A stretch of DNA of 64,000 nucleotides from the NCBI GenBank assembly GCA_963778945.1, contig CAVZWL010000019.1, positions 62,001 through 126,000 of the forward strand, read 5' to 3'. Made by a program: the position numbers and the translations under genes. This DNA is from Fen-1254 sp963778945. GTDB lineage: Bacteria > Bacteroidota > Ignavibacteria > UBA10030. Under the pieces are notes generated by a model that worked only from the letters and a program-made list of their open reading frames with translations, had not been told where the DNA came from and made no database searches. The stretch's first letter is position 1; every line of letters begins with the position of its first letter. Shown here piece by piece: positions 27,401 through 36,217 of the stretch.

Positions 27401-28836
27401 CTTGTGCCCACACAAATATCAACTGAATTATCCAGACGCACATAAATATTGTCTGCCGTGAGAGCAACATCGGGAATGTTCCTCATTGATGTTGAAACTT
27501 GTGGGTTGGAATTGGTGATGCTGTATTGCCAGGGAGGAATCGCATATTGGAAACTATTTCCGCCACCACTGCTATTGGGGCTATCATTCCAAGTAGTTTC
27601 TGAACTCCACGTAGTATCCGCATTGGTTGTTAATGATGTTCCGCCAACTATCGTGATGTAGGGATTATCGCATGGAAAAGTTGGTTGCTTAGTAAGAGTA
27701 TAACCACCATCATCACCTGATGCCTGAAAGAATGACTGACCCTGAGCAATCATTTGTTGAAATATTTGATCGGCGATTGGATCATATTCATAATCGTTAG
27801 CACCCCATGAACAGCTTAGCTGCTTTGCTGTATTTTCATTAGCCATGGTATCAAGCATTGCATCCCATCCTGATGAAGTATTCTGTGAATCATTAGGCGC
27901 TTCATAAACAATTATTTTTGATAATCCAGGCGCCATTGCATTTGCCACCTCGATGTCCAGGCATACTTCTCTATCTAGACTATATGGATTAATTGGATAA
28001 TCGTTTTGAGGAGGTACTGGTTTGTTTGGGAACACCAGGACATTTTGAAGTTGAAGACGCGGCAGGTTAGCTATGCTATCATAATATGCGATATCATTGG
28101 CATTATAACCATCAAACTCTACCAATCCCAGAACTTGCCCAGAGCCGTTGAGTGTAACATTGGGAGCATAAGCTTTCCTGAAATCTTTCCCAATATATCC
28201 AGTCATTCCTGGATTATAACTGGAATTTTTCAGGAGAGTCCGTCCCTTCGAATTGGAATTTGCTTTCATAAGTGATTTCGGCAGTGAATAGTTGTTTAGA
28301 CCACTTATGTGCAAGATTCTCACAGATAAATCTAACGAAGGCTCACGATCCGGCGCAAAGAATGTGCGGGTTTCGGTTGGATGCCGATATACTTGCATTT
28401 TGAGATGGAACGCTTTCTCAATATTCTTCACTGTGCCGGTTGCAATAACCATCATACGGTTAGGCGGCACGTCCGTTATGGTAAATCCGTTCGCTTCCGC
28501 AAAATCAATGACTGCCTGAAAATCCTGCACTATTGGACCAAAACGTGCCGTAAACTGACTTGTAGTAAGATATTGACCAAAATTAGGACTGGCCGGATCA
28601 TAAAGTTGTTGAATAAAACTATTAAGTTCTTCCTGATTTTGCAGCGGTAATCCGATGGCAAGCGTTAATTGTTTTGTACTGTCCATCCGTTTTATTGGCC
28701 GCAAGCCAAATTTTGCGATAGCTGCAGGTAGGTGACCTTCCAATACTTGTTGGGCATTGACACTTGTACAAATGGCGATAAGGAATAATAAGAATTTTGC
28801 ATGTGAAAATAAGAATCTTCGCCTCACCTTTTTCAT
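24412..28836 (-). CDS. Secreted sedolisin-family (S53) protease with T9SS sorting domain
   Basis: A 1,474-residue exported serine-carboxyl protease. In order: signal peptide (to about residue 28, SVNAQ), a pro-S53 activation domain (about 30-185), the sedolisin catalytic domain (about 205-555), a long region with propeller-like repeats (about 790-1250), and a C-terminal type IX sorting domain (last 90 residues, YPNPFNPTTNISYQL ... GVYFVRM ... LKIQMLK). The catalytic set is complete: Glu290 and Asp294 in DREVCLDIEVANA, Asp375 in ASGDDGG and Ser479 in VGTSAAAPLW. Known family members are active at acid pH. ATG is preceded on the minus strand by AAAGGAAAAAAGA. The gene is free of frame breaks and AT-richer than the ribosomal region. 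Confidence 0.94.
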   Translation of the reverse strand: MKKVRRRFLFSHAKFLLFLIAICTSVNAQQVLEGHLPAAIAKFGLRPIKRMDSTKQLTLAIGLPLQNQEELNSFIQQLYDPASPNFGQYLTTSQFTARFGPIVQDFQAVIDFAEANGFTITDVPPNRMMVIATGTVKNIEKAFHLKMQVYRHPTETRTFFAPDREPSLDLSVRILHISGLNNYSLPKSLMKANSNSKGRTLLKNSSYNPGMTGYIGKDFRKAYAPNVTLNGSGQVLGLVEFDGYNANDIAYYDSIANLPRLQLQNVLVFPNKPVPPQNDYPINPYSLDREVCLDIEVANAMAPGLSKIIVYEAPNDSQNTSSGWDAMLDTMANENTAKQLSCSWGANDYEYDPIADQIFQQMIAQGQSFFQASGDDGGYTLTKQPTFPCDNPYITIVGGTSLTTNADTTWSSETTWNDSPNSSGGGNSFQYAIPPWQYSITNSNPQVSTSMRNIPDVALTADNIYVRLDNSVDICVGTSAAAPLWAGFTALINQQAIASGKPTVGFLNWVLYEIGKVSTTNSDFHDINDMSSNGPFNAYPGYDLCTGWGTPTGQALINDVINLKSFNVTVYQKYLSQMPADSIARWVSPSFVKYKAPATNLQFYLGKNEVLRGTQKVISGQKYNNWNGLPDVTNQHTFIVLTENDPFVSNLLPTYNATIQAQGDGATLGSVWFQDPWLVDSSDALHGGSLMNRGMSAIFKSVAYVQNNIGLSSRDSGVFLGLGYPSWKPPYYSVSFPLQTVLFGGTNHTVYFQNWTKTGTTAGFADSTKDTTAVVFTSSNATVTANVKGSLLSNNSSAFANSSQRKFIQTPNGWLHMVYESMGHVWIEHSRDSGKTWQLNVNPNNYRNNVCPVDTGGGGKCPSLDYLGNTVMVAYQQNSGNNYKIFLQSFMLSADGTHYFTYMSDTTIYPLYGETTDSYSTNANPNISLDAAYNAFVVTFERKGSVPGIYYITGGVYPNGILNNSNGLPAPPVKIGGTDANSINASISNLCLGGNTDYAIAWQEYVSSGSSSIKYCYLQDFSNSFSQYDTTQNKVSNSSYPNNHNPSIIILNDGSFRVYWIGDDGNGEWMTTNSLERNPSTSTIYELGAGVTSVSMNRTNNAANYYLAYCEDINGEWMNMCSPGSTLSQGHGLTTTGQNIQLCNGPASTNMYASAYYPFTLPYYFQMSQSLGSVLGSNAIIAANSVSKAKAISQANAVSTTSTVPAGRGRGVAVDKGNTGFYYSIGNITLDGNLIDFVSADNKAHYDSLNVLNNVLLSQPFTLKSNSVFSFSEKSGAADSAAAAKVLGSQGYISFIVQLIDNTSGSVIGTIRQQKFSPANLQPYKMSSYTFPATGLGGTTGRLKITFGTNVDSLRLTLMEEYTGVNLNALGQASPLTMQTPLPTGVSLGNYPNPFNPTTNISYQLVENSHVSIKVYDILGRQIATLVEGNKTAGQYTAVFDGSHYASGVYFVRMMVQGVNSKQLVKTLKIQMLK

Positions 28837-28954
28837 TCTTTTTTCCTTTCGAAGTTTTGAATTTTATGATTTAATTGTTTTATTGCAGTAGGCAAAAAAA
28901 GGCACATGTATCCCCAAGATGGATAACAGCGTAAGTCTTATTTTGCCGCTTAGT

Positions 28955-28984
28955 CTACGGGCGGCGCTGCTACGCCGCCCGTAG
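28955..28984. terminator. Strong hairpin between the two minus-strand genes
   Basis: Perfect 12-bp arms CTACGGGCGGCG / CGCCGCCCGTAG with a 6-base loop (CTGCTA), 26 bases past the stop of the lipoprotein gene on the minus strand. There is no T tract, so termination is plausible but unproven. Confidence 0.5.
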
Positions 28985-29010
28985 TTATATAAACGTAGTC
29001 CCTCCCATCA

Positions 29011-30261
29011 TCATCGTTTTCCCATAAGAATAGCCGCCTGCGGTGCTTCTTCTCCTACAGCTATGACAGTATTTCCCTTAACAGATAAAGCCAAGTATGC
29101 TCCATTTATGCCGGTCTGAGAAATATAACTTTTCCACGAAACACCGTTGAAGTGAAGCATCTCGCCATAGGCACCGCACATAAACACATCATTCAGGGCG
29201 TTGCCTCGTACTGCCTCTGGTTCATTGGGTGTTAATGTCTGATAGCTCCACGACGATGCACTGAGTGTAGGATGCTTTTCCCATATACCATCTCCCACGA
29301 TCCAATAATATTGTCCGGGGGAAAACCACATACCGTTTAATCCTGTATAGATTCCGGAAGTTGAGATAGCTTGTGCTGTAGTTCCGCTAATTTGCAGTAC
29401 CGCGCAGTTATTACTAACTATTGGATTGCCCGCAGTTGCGTAGATTTCCAAGCTGCCGGTATTCGCATTTGTTGCACCCCATATATCACGGACATCTAAC
29501 GTTGTTCCGCTGGATATCTGATTCCAACTTGTGCCGTTGTAGTGAGCAATAAATCCGCTATTTCCGACTGCATACATATCACTGGAATTACCCCACATCT
29601 TATTTATTCCAAAACCGATGAAGACAGGATCTATGGAAAATTCTTGAAAGCTTTGCCCATTCCAGCGGCACCAACTATCAAACCATACATCGGTGTCATT
29701 GATAGCAAAAACAGAATAAATCACAGCCGGATAACCCTCAAATAGAAGTTGTTGCAAGTTCCATTTCTGTCCGTTCCATTTTGCAAGATTGTAAAGAGTG
29801 CCACCTTGATAAATTTCACCAACTGCATAAGCAAGCGTATCATTTATAATTGCCACATCATACAATGTGCAACTGCCCGATCCATCACCAAGCGTATAAC
29901 TTTGCCATGTAAAGGCATGACTTGTCGTATCCATCGTCTTTGCCTGTGCTGTGACACTTGTTGCACCTGCCATAGCGAGCGTGTATGTATATGAATGGGA
30001 CGGAAGAAGCTTCGTATCGACTATCGTCGTATCGGCTGTCATCAGACGAATCGTATCGAGCACTGTAGTATCTCTCTTAAGCGTGACAATTTCATTATTC
30101 GCGCTTGGGACAGAGATCTTCAGCCACACTTCAGTGCAGTTTGCTTCTACTACCGATAATGCCATAGGCTGAATAATTGAAGAAACCGGATTTCCATTAT
30201 GGCATCCAAATCCAATAATAAGTAAAGCTATACAACTACCGAGGAATATTCGTGTTATCAT
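29011..30261 (-). CDS. Lipoprotein with propeller-like WxG/VG repeats
   Basis: A 416-residue exported protein of unknown function. MITRIFLGSCIALLIIGFGC is a lipoprotein signal with Cys20. An Ig/FN3-like segment follows (about 30-115, with VEANCTEVWLKISVPSANNE). The rest is made of repeats of the type DTLAYAVGEIY, DVWFDSWCRWNG, DMYAVGNSGFIAHYNGTSWN and DVFMCGAYGEMLHFNGVSWK. This looks like a beta-propeller of the kind abundant in Ignavibacteriota surface proteins. It sits upstream of the S53 protease on the same strand with a 174-bp gap containing a hairpin, so co-transcription is uncertain. Confidence 0.75.
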   Translation of the reverse strand: MITRIFLGSCIALLIIGFGCHNGNPVSSIIQPMALSVVEANCTEVWLKISVPSANNEIVTLKRDTTVLDTIRLMTADTTIVDTKLLPSHSYTYTLAMAGATSVTAQAKTMDTTSHAFTWQSYTLGDGSGSCTLYDVAIINDTLAYAVGEIYQGGTLYNLAKWNGQKWNLQQLLFEGYPAVIYSVFAINDTDVWFDSWCRWNGQSFQEFSIDPVFIGFGINKMWGNSSDMYAVGNSGFIAHYNGTSWNQISSGTTLDVRDIWGATNANTGSLEIYATAGNPIVSNNCAVLQISGTTAQAISTSGIYTGLNGMWFSPGQYYWIVGDGIWEKHPTLSASSWSYQTLTPNEPEAVRGNALNDVFMCGAYGEMLHFNGVSWKSYISQTGINGAYLALSVKGNTVIAVGEEAPQAAILMGKR

Positions 30262-30796
30262 TATTTGCGTTTTCTTTCTACAAAAACGACATAGAAATTG
30301 GAAAAAATTATACTGAGCGTGGTGGATTTATTAAGGTAAAGTGATTGGCGAATGGTACGATTAATTTGAAATGAAGTCAATACAGTATTAGGGTTATTGT
30401 AATTGCTCAGGTTGCTTGGCTTGACTACTTAATCCATTATATTATTCTTCATCCTCAGATGAATCTTTTTATCGGCAGGTTATGGAAAAATCTCAAAATC
30501 AATCTCTTGCTATAGATTCCGCACAAATAATACGCTATTCACTAAAGTGTTATCGATCTGTATGCATTTAATGCAGCGGGAAAAAACGAAAAACTAAAGA
30601 TATACTGAGTCATTACTATGTTTCTATGTTAAGATAGAATTTTCACTATTTCATTCTTTTGAATGTCCTTTTTCAGTGGTCATTTGACGCTAAAAAAGAG
30701 GTCGAATAATATCCTCATCTTTTATTGACTTTCCGGCCACTATTTCATAATTTATTGCCAAATAATAACTTAGAACATTCAGGTTGGTTCGTCCGT
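30262..30796. other. Gap between divergent lipoprotein and sppA genes
   Basis: About 530 AT-rich bases. The right end holds a promoter for sppA (30684-30712). No SD-preceded open frame or repeat was found in the rest. An upstream in-frame codon at 30725 would extend sppA, but the extension lacks any signal-anchor logic. Confidence 0.5.
30684..30712 (+). promoter_or_regulatory. Promoter for sppA
   Basis: TTGACG (30684-30689), 17-bp spacer, TAATAT (30707-30712), about 85 bases before the sppA ATG. Confidence 0.5.
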
Positions 30797-31699
30797 ATGT
30801 CAAAAACAGGGAAATGGATACTTGGTATTTTTGGGGTCTTAATTCTGCTCTTTGGGCTTACTGCCCTGTCTGTTCTTTCCTGGCTTTTTTCCGATGAAGA
30901 AGATACATCGGTTTCGACCTCAGGATCGAAAATTGCCGTAATCGAATTGAGAGAGCAAATATCCGGTTCCGAGGATATTGTGCGGCAGTTCAAGAAATAC
31001 AGGGAAAACAATTCCGTTAAAGCTATAGTTTTTCGTATAGAATCTCCGGGTGGCGGAGTCGCTGCGAGCCAGGAAATTTACGAAGAAGCAAAGAAAACGC
31101 GGGACGGCGGCAAGCCGATCGTTGTTTCCATGGGTTCCGTTGCTGCAAGCGGCGGATATTACGTCTCTTGCGGCGCGAGCAGGATTGTGGCCAATCCAGG
31201 AACGCTCACCGGCAGTATAGGCGTCATTATGGAATTTTTGCATTACCATGATTTGATGGCAAAAATCGGTGTCGATGAAACGACAATCAAAACGGGAAAA
31301 TTAAAAGATGCAGGTTCGCCGTTCCGCAAAACCACCGCCGAGGAGAAAGAATATTTTAAAACCCTCATAGCGGACGTCTACGATCAATTTGTCGATGTCG
31401 TTGCGAAAGAACGGAAACTGAGCCGAAAGTATGTAGAAAAATATGCCGACGGCAGAGTCTTTACAGGCAGACAGGCTGTCGAGCTTGGCTTTGCAGATAC
31501 GCTCGGTACGATGGAAGATGCGGTCAATATTGCGGCAGCATTGGGCGGCATTAAAGGACGTCCGGCTGTCGTAAAAGAACAAAAACACAAATCTTTGATG
31601 GATCGAATTTTAGGCGATGCTGCATCGGATCTTTCACAGTTGAAAAATGATTTTTTGCATCAGCCGGTTCTTCAATACAAATTTACATCTCCCAATTAA
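30797..31699 (+). CDS. sppA: Signal peptide peptidase SppA, short type
   Basis: Membrane-anchored serine protease that degrades leftover signal peptides. ATG 30797 gives MSKTGKWILGIFGVLILLFG, an N-terminal anchor. The S49 domain shows FRIESPGGGVAASQEIYEE, the nucleophile Ser in GSVAASGGYYVS, and the TGSIGVI segment with the downstream Lys region (KTGKLKDAGSPFR). It has about 300 residues and a single S49 domain, as in the 36-kDa type that works as an oligomer. The gap to the HU gene is 18 bp. Confidence 0.94.
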   Translation: MSKTGKWILGIFGVLILLFGLTALSVLSWLFSDEEDTSVSTSGSKIAVIELREQISGSEDIVRQFKKYRENNSVKAIVFRIESPGGGVAASQEIYEEAKKTRDGGKPIVVSMGSVAASGGYYVSCGASRIVANPGTLTGSIGVIMEFLHYHDLMAKIGVDETTIKTGKLKDAGSPFRKTTAEEKEYFKTLIADVYDQFVDVVAKERKLSRKYVEKYADGRVFTGRQAVELGFADTLGTMEDAVNIAAALGGIKGRPAVVKEQKHKSLMDRILGDAASDLSQLKNDFLHQPVLQYKFTSPN

Positions 31700-31717
31700 C
31701 AATGGCAAGGATACATT

Positions 31718-32011
31718 GTGACAAAAGCCGATATCGTTGATGTTATTGCTTCCGCCACTGGCTTGACAAAGGTGGAAACCGAAGCCGTCGTAGATGGATT
31801 TATTTCGACCGTCATCAGTGCGATGAAGGAAGGGAAGAATATCGAAATTCGGGGATTCGGAAGTTTTAAAGTGAAAAAGCGTAAAGGACGGGTTGCACGA
31901 AATCCCCGCACGGGCGCTCAGGTGATGGTCGATGAGCATTATGTGCCGGTCTTTAAGGTCTCAAAAGATATGAAACAGGTTGTCAACGAGAAGCTGAAAA
32001 AAAACGCCTGA
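31718..32011 (+). CDS. HU/IHF-family DNA-binding protein
   Basis: A 97-residue histone-like protein. It reads MTKADIVDVIASATGLTKVE at the start, has the arm motif IEIRGFGSFKVKKRKGRVAR followed by NPRTGAQV, and ends with a basic helix (KQVVNEKLKKNA). GTG 31718 is the start; the upstream sequence GGCAAGGATACATT gives a modest SD. The family bends DNA and shapes the nucleoid. HU and IHF subunits cannot be told apart with confidence here. Confidence 0.95.
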   Translation: MTKADIVDVIASATGLTKVETEAVVDGFISTVISAMKEGKNIEIRGFGSFKVKKRKGRVARNPRTGAQVMVDEHYVPVFKVSKDMKQVVNEKLKKNA

Positions 32012-32012
32012 T

Positions 32013-32725
32013 ATGCCGGCAACAAAACCGAAAATAACATGCGGTAGCTGCGGAAAAGAAATCCTCTTTCTCGCACAGCAATGTCCCGCATGCGGTAAGG
32101 ATATCCAATGGCCGGCAGAGCGTTCTTTAAAACCGCAGACGTCTGCGGTGCCGCGGGAAATGTCCAGGCAGATTCGGATCGTCGTTCTCCTTGCTGCCGC
32201 TGCAATCGGAATTATTCTCTACGAAGTATTGATGGAGAAGCCGGCTTTGCCGATGCAGCAGAGTGCAGGAGCGACGCCTCCGGGAGCAGCGATGCAAAAC
32301 ATGGAAGAAATCAAAGCGCTCGAGAGCACGGTCGCCGCAAATCCGAAGAACAGTGAAAGCCCTGCTGCGGCTCGCGAATGTGCTTCATGACAATCAAATG
32401 TTCGACAAAGCCATTGAATATTATCTGCGGTATCTGGAACAAAAACCGGAAAATGCCGATGCGCGCGTAGATCTGGGAATTTGTTACAAAGAAACGGGCG
32501 ATATTGAAAAAGCACGGAAAGAAATATCGGCGGTATTGCATGACAATCCGAAGCATCAGCTTGCAAATTTCAATCTCGGAATTGTCGCTCTTGCAGAAGG
32601 TCATGTGCAGGAATCGAACGAATGGTTTGAAGAAAACGATAGCTCTTGGACCGGACACGGATGTAGGCCGAAGAGCCCGGCAGATTTTAAATCAACATAA
32701 TCAACAATCACTTCAAAAGAACTAA
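32013..32725 (+). CDS. Zinc-ribbon, membrane-anchored TPR protein (frameshifts)
   Basis: Starts at ATG 32013, 1 base after the HU stop. The N-terminus has a zinc ribbon (CGSCGKEI ... CPACGKDI), then one membrane span (IRIVVLLAAAAIGIILYEVL) near residues 55-75. After a frame break near 32350 come tetratricopeptide repeats: ANVLHDNQMFDKAIEYYLRY, ADARVDLGICYKETGDIEKA, HQLANFNLGIVALAEGHVQE. A second break near 32632 leads to the end, RARQILNQHNQQSLQKN. TPRs bind other proteins; the partner is unknown. The reconstructed length is about 236 residues. Confidence 0.75.
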
Positions 32726-32741
32726 AGAAAGGAAACGCCGT

Positions 32742-32837
32742 ATGCCGTGTGGTCGGAAACGTAAGCGCCACAAAATGGCGACGCACAAGCGGAAAAAGCG
32801 CTTGCGGAAGATGCGTCATAAGAAGAAGATCCGTTAG
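32742..32837 (+). CDS. COX24/mS38-like small basic protein
   Basis: A 31-residue protein, MPCGRKRKRHKMATHKRKKR then LRKMRHKKKIR, with 19 Lys/Arg residues. The pattern KRKRHKM-x2-HKRKKRLRK matches the AURKAIP1/COX24 C-terminal family, whose mitochondrial member mS38 is a small-subunit ribosomal protein. Related minute proteins are widespread in FCB genomes. ATG 32742 follows AAAGAAAGGAAACGCCGT. A ribosomal role is inferred from the family, not shown here. Confidence 0.8.
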   Translation: MPCGRKRKRHKMATHKRKKRLRKMRHKKKIR

Positions 32838-32976
32838 GTACGGTCTTGAACATCGTTGGGCCTGTCGCTTCTCGAAGCGGCAGGACTCGACTGTGCACAG
32901 AACTGCACTGAAAAATTTATTGTGAAAGGTTTTTTCCAAGAATTGATTTATGTATTGAATTAAATTGGAGGTTGTT

Positions 32977-33303
32977 ATGGCACAGGAAAATGACAGCATG
33001 GCGAAAGGCTTGATCGTCGGCTTCGTAGCCGGAAGTATTATCGGTGCGGCGATGGCATTGCTGTATGCACCGAAAGCCGGCAAAGAATTGCGGGCTGATC
33101 TGCGTGAAAAAGCCGGAGACATTGTCGAGGATGCACAGGAATATATTTCACGTGCAAAATCAAAAGCTGTTGATATTATCAACGAAGGCAAGGCAAAGGC
33201 CTCCACGCTGGTCGACGATGCCCGCAGGCGCGCAGACTCTCTCTTAGGAGATGCCGAACGCATTATGAACGACGCCCGCACCAAGGGCGAGCGAAATGCA
33301 TAA
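32977..33303 (+). CDS. YtxH-domain protein
   Basis: A 108-residue protein starting at ATG 32977 behind TTGGAGGTTGTT. A single N-terminal membrane span with small residues (GLIVGFVAGSIIGAAMALLY) is followed by the YtxH signature APKAGKELRADLREK. A long amphipathic helix rich in Ala, Asp, Arg and Lys fills the rest. These proteins are associated with envelope stress in Gram-positives; the exact role is unknown. The next gene encodes a DUF948 protein, and the two families are often adjacent. Confidence 0.88.
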   Translation: MAQENDSMAKGLIVGFVAGSIIGAAMALLYAPKAGKELRADLREKAGDIVEDAQEYISRAKSKAVDIINEGKAKASTLVDDARRRADSLLGDAERIMNDARTKGERNA

Positions 33304-33348
33304 CCATAGTTTCCTCATCAATCACAACTCATTGAGAAGGGAATTTGA

Positions 33349-33732
33349 GTGGAAACATTAGTCGAGTTATCAAAAATAGCAGCTCTGCTGAGCGCTTCGG
33401 CGCTTTGCATCTATCTTATTATCGTCCTGATACGTCTGAAAGCGGTTCTTGAAACATTTCAGCATGAAATGGTGGAATTGAACAAATATCTGAAACCTGT
33501 ACTGGAAAATCTTGCGATTGTTTCCGACAAGATGCGCGCTATTGCATCGAAAATCGACGATCAAGTCAATATGGTGAACGGAGTGTTTACTGCATTTCGC
33601 CGCATCACGGACAATATCGTGCACTTTGAGGAAAACATTCAGGAACTTCTGGAAAAACCGTTCTCTCAGTTCGGTTCGTTGTTGAGTACCTTTTTCAGCC
33701 GCTTTGGATCTTTTTTTGGCTCGCGAGGCTGA
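33349..33732 (+). CDS. DUF948-type membrane protein
   Basis: A 127-residue protein with one N-terminal membrane span (LSASALCIYLIIVLIRLKAV) followed by a long helix that includes LKPVLENLAIVSDKM and ASKIDDQVNMVNGVF. This is the layout of DUF948 proteins. Start GTG 33349 follows GAGAAGGGAATTTGA. It lies 45 bp after the YtxH gene and 65 bp before the EF-G paralogue. Function unknown. Confidence 0.75.
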   Translation: METLVELSKIAALLSASALCIYLIIVLIRLKAVLETFQHEMVELNKYLKPVLENLAIVSDKMRAIASKIDDQVNMVNGVFTAFRRITDNIVHFEENIQELLEKPFSQFGSLLSTFFSRFGSFFGSRG

Positions 33733-33797
33733 CGAAGATCTTCAGCTGTACCGGAGACGCATTCACTTAACAGGTTTTTTTCAGAGGAGAGAGTCCA

Positions 33798-35911
33798 TTG
33801 TCAAAAACTATAGCTAAAGAATATACAGTCGATAAGATTCGCAACATTGCGATTATCGGTCACGGAGGTTCGGGGAAAACGACGCTGACCGAATCGTTGT
33901 TGTTTGTTTCTGGAACTGCAGCCCGTATGGGACGCGTTGAAGACGGTTCAACGATCTCTGACTATCATGCGGATGAAATTGAACGAAAAATTTCCATCAA
34001 TGCAGCATTGTTGCATGCCGATTGGCAGGGAACGAAAATTAACATTCTTGACACTCCGGGATATTCCGATTTCACGGGAGAAGTCGTGTCCTCGCTGCAT
34101 GTTGCAGACCTTGCCGTCGTCCTGCTCAAGTCGGTCGAAGGAGTGGAAGTCGGCTCGGAAGCCGTATGGAATAATGCCAAAAGCCTGAATATTCCTGCAA
34201 TGATCGCCGTCAATAAACTCGATAATGAAAACGCCGACTTTGACCGGGTTGTTGAAACGGCAAAAGAACGTTTCAGTCATGATGTCGTGGCTGCGCAATT
34301 TCCCGTCAACCAGGGAACGGCTTTCGACAGCGTGATCGATCTTATAAAGATGAAGCTGCTGAAGTTCGATAAAGACAGCGGCGGGAAGTTCAGCGAAAAC
34401 GAAATACCCGGAGATTTGAAACAAAAAGCCGATCAGCTCCACGAGGAACTTATTGAAAAAATTGCCGAAACAGATGAAGCGCTGATGAATAAATTCTTTG
34501 AAGCGGGAACGCTGGATGAGAACGATCTCGGAAATGGATTGCGGTCTGCTCTTCTCCAGAGAAAAATATTTCCGATTATCTGCACCGCATCGACAGCCGG
34601 AATAGGCGCAGCCCCGCTGTTGAATTTTTTGGTCATGTATGCGCCGTCTCCGAAAGACCGCGGCCCCGTGCAGGCCATGAGCGTGCAGGAGAAAAAAGAA
34701 ATTGTTCTGGAACCCAATCCTGCCAGAGAACCGTCGCTGTTCGTTTTTAAAACGGTTTCAGAAGAACATGTCGGCGAACTTTCATTTTTCCGCGTCTACT
34801 CCGGCGTAATTACGCCGGGACTTGACCTGCAGAATCAGACGAATGGAAAAGCGGAGCGCCTCGGGCAGATCTTTGTCATGAACGGCAAAGAGCGGCAGGA
34901 AGTTGCCAGACTCGCTGCAGGAGATATCGGCGCAGTTGTAAAATTGAAGGATACGCATACGAACAATACGCTCTCACCGGGCGTATCACTTGCAGTTGAT
35001 TTCCCGCCGATAAAATTTCCGGAGCCGGTTATTCGCATGGCTATCAAATCGAAGGTCAAAGGAGAGGAAGATAGAATCGCCAACGGCCTGCACTCCCTCC
35101 ATGAAGAAGACCCGACATTTCTCGTCATTGTCGATGGAAAACTCAGCCAGACGATTATTGCGGGTCAAGGCGAATTGCATCTGCTGATCGTCACAAAACG
35201 GTTGAAACAGAAATACGGCGTCGAAGTAGATCTTCTCGAACCGAAAATTCCATACAAAGAAGCTATTCGAGCCGTTGTTCCCGATGCTGAGTATAAACAT
35301 AAGAAACAGACCGGAGGCCGCGGCCAATACGGCCATGTGCACTTGAAAATCGAACCGCTGCCGCGCGGCGGCGGATTTGAATTTGAAGATGCGGTCGTCG
35401 GCGGCGTCGTGCCCGGTCAGGTTTATTCCGGCGGTGGAAAAAGGCGTTATTGAAACCATGCAAAAAGGCGTCATTGCCGGTTATGAAGTCGTGGATGTCA
35501 AAGGTTACCATTTTCGACGGTACATACCATGCAGTGGATTCCGATGAACATTCCTTTAAAATGGCTGGAACGATGGCATTCAAAAAAGGTATTCTGGAAG
35601 CCAGGCCTATTCTTCTGGAGCCGATTAACGAAATAGAGGTAACCGTTCCGGAAGAATATATGGGCGATGTCATGGGCGACCTCTCCGGACGCCGTGGAAA
35701 AATCCAGGGAATGGAAGCCGAAGGTTATTTCCAAAAAATCAAGGCGCTCGTTCCAATGTCGGAAATACATAAATACTCGACCATCCTGCGCTCCATGACG
35801 CAGGGGCGCGGTGTCTTTAAAACGAAGTTCTCGCATTACGATGAAATGCCGAGAGAAACGGCGGAAAAAGTAATCGAAGCTCATGGAAAACTCAAGGAAG
35901 TAGAAGAATAA
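33798..35911 (+). CDS. Elongation factor G paralogue (EF-G2-like; frameshifts)
   Basis: A translational GTPase with the EF-G domain order. The G1 loop reads GHGGSGKTT (residues 21-29) instead of the usual GHIDAGKTT; G3 is DTPGYSDF and G4 is NKLDN. Domain II (SLFVFKTVSEEHVGELSFFR), domain III with GQGELHLLI, domain IV with TGGRGQYGHVHLKIEP and domain V with SRRGKIQGMEAEG (reads SGRRGKIQGME) are present. Breaks lie near 35430 and 35500. Restored length is about 703. The altered G1 marks the EF-G2/FusA2 group, whose cellular role differs from canonical EF-G. Start TTG 33798 follows AGAGGAGAGAG. Confidence 0.9.
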
Positions 35912-35934
35912 AATATTCTGTTCTTGATAAAAAC

Positions 35935-35965
35935 CAACGCCCTGCACTTGCGGGGCGTTGTTCTT
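35935..35965 (+). terminator. Terminator after the EF-G paralogue
   Basis: Stem CAACGCCC / GGGCGTTG with a 10-base loop, followed by TTCTTG. The T tract is poor but the stem is GC-rich, and it lies 24 bases after the stop. Confidence 0.65.
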
Positions 35966-36152
35966 GTACGAACCGCAAATACCGCATCAAAGGGCGGTGA
36001 ACACCGGACAGCAAATGTTTGATCGGTGCGGAATATCGCCTGCCTGAGAAAACGGATTCCGGCGGTCAGTATAAATTCTTGGGGCCGGAATGAACTGCCG
36101 AATCACTGTATCCGCGGAGATGATTCGCTGAAAATATTTTATTCCTCATCGT

Positions 36153-36181
36153 TTGGACAAATGTAAATTCTTCGATATATT
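36153..36181 (+). promoter_or_regulatory. Promoter for asnS
   Basis: TTGGAC (36153-36158), 17-bp spacer, TATATT (36176-36181), leaving a leader of about 30 nt before asnS. No T-box or other leader structure was seen. The preceding 36-36.15 kb is non-coding. Confidence 0.55.
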
Positions 36182-36217
36182 TTCTCAATTTAATTATTTT
36201 ATATCGAGAGATGGGTC

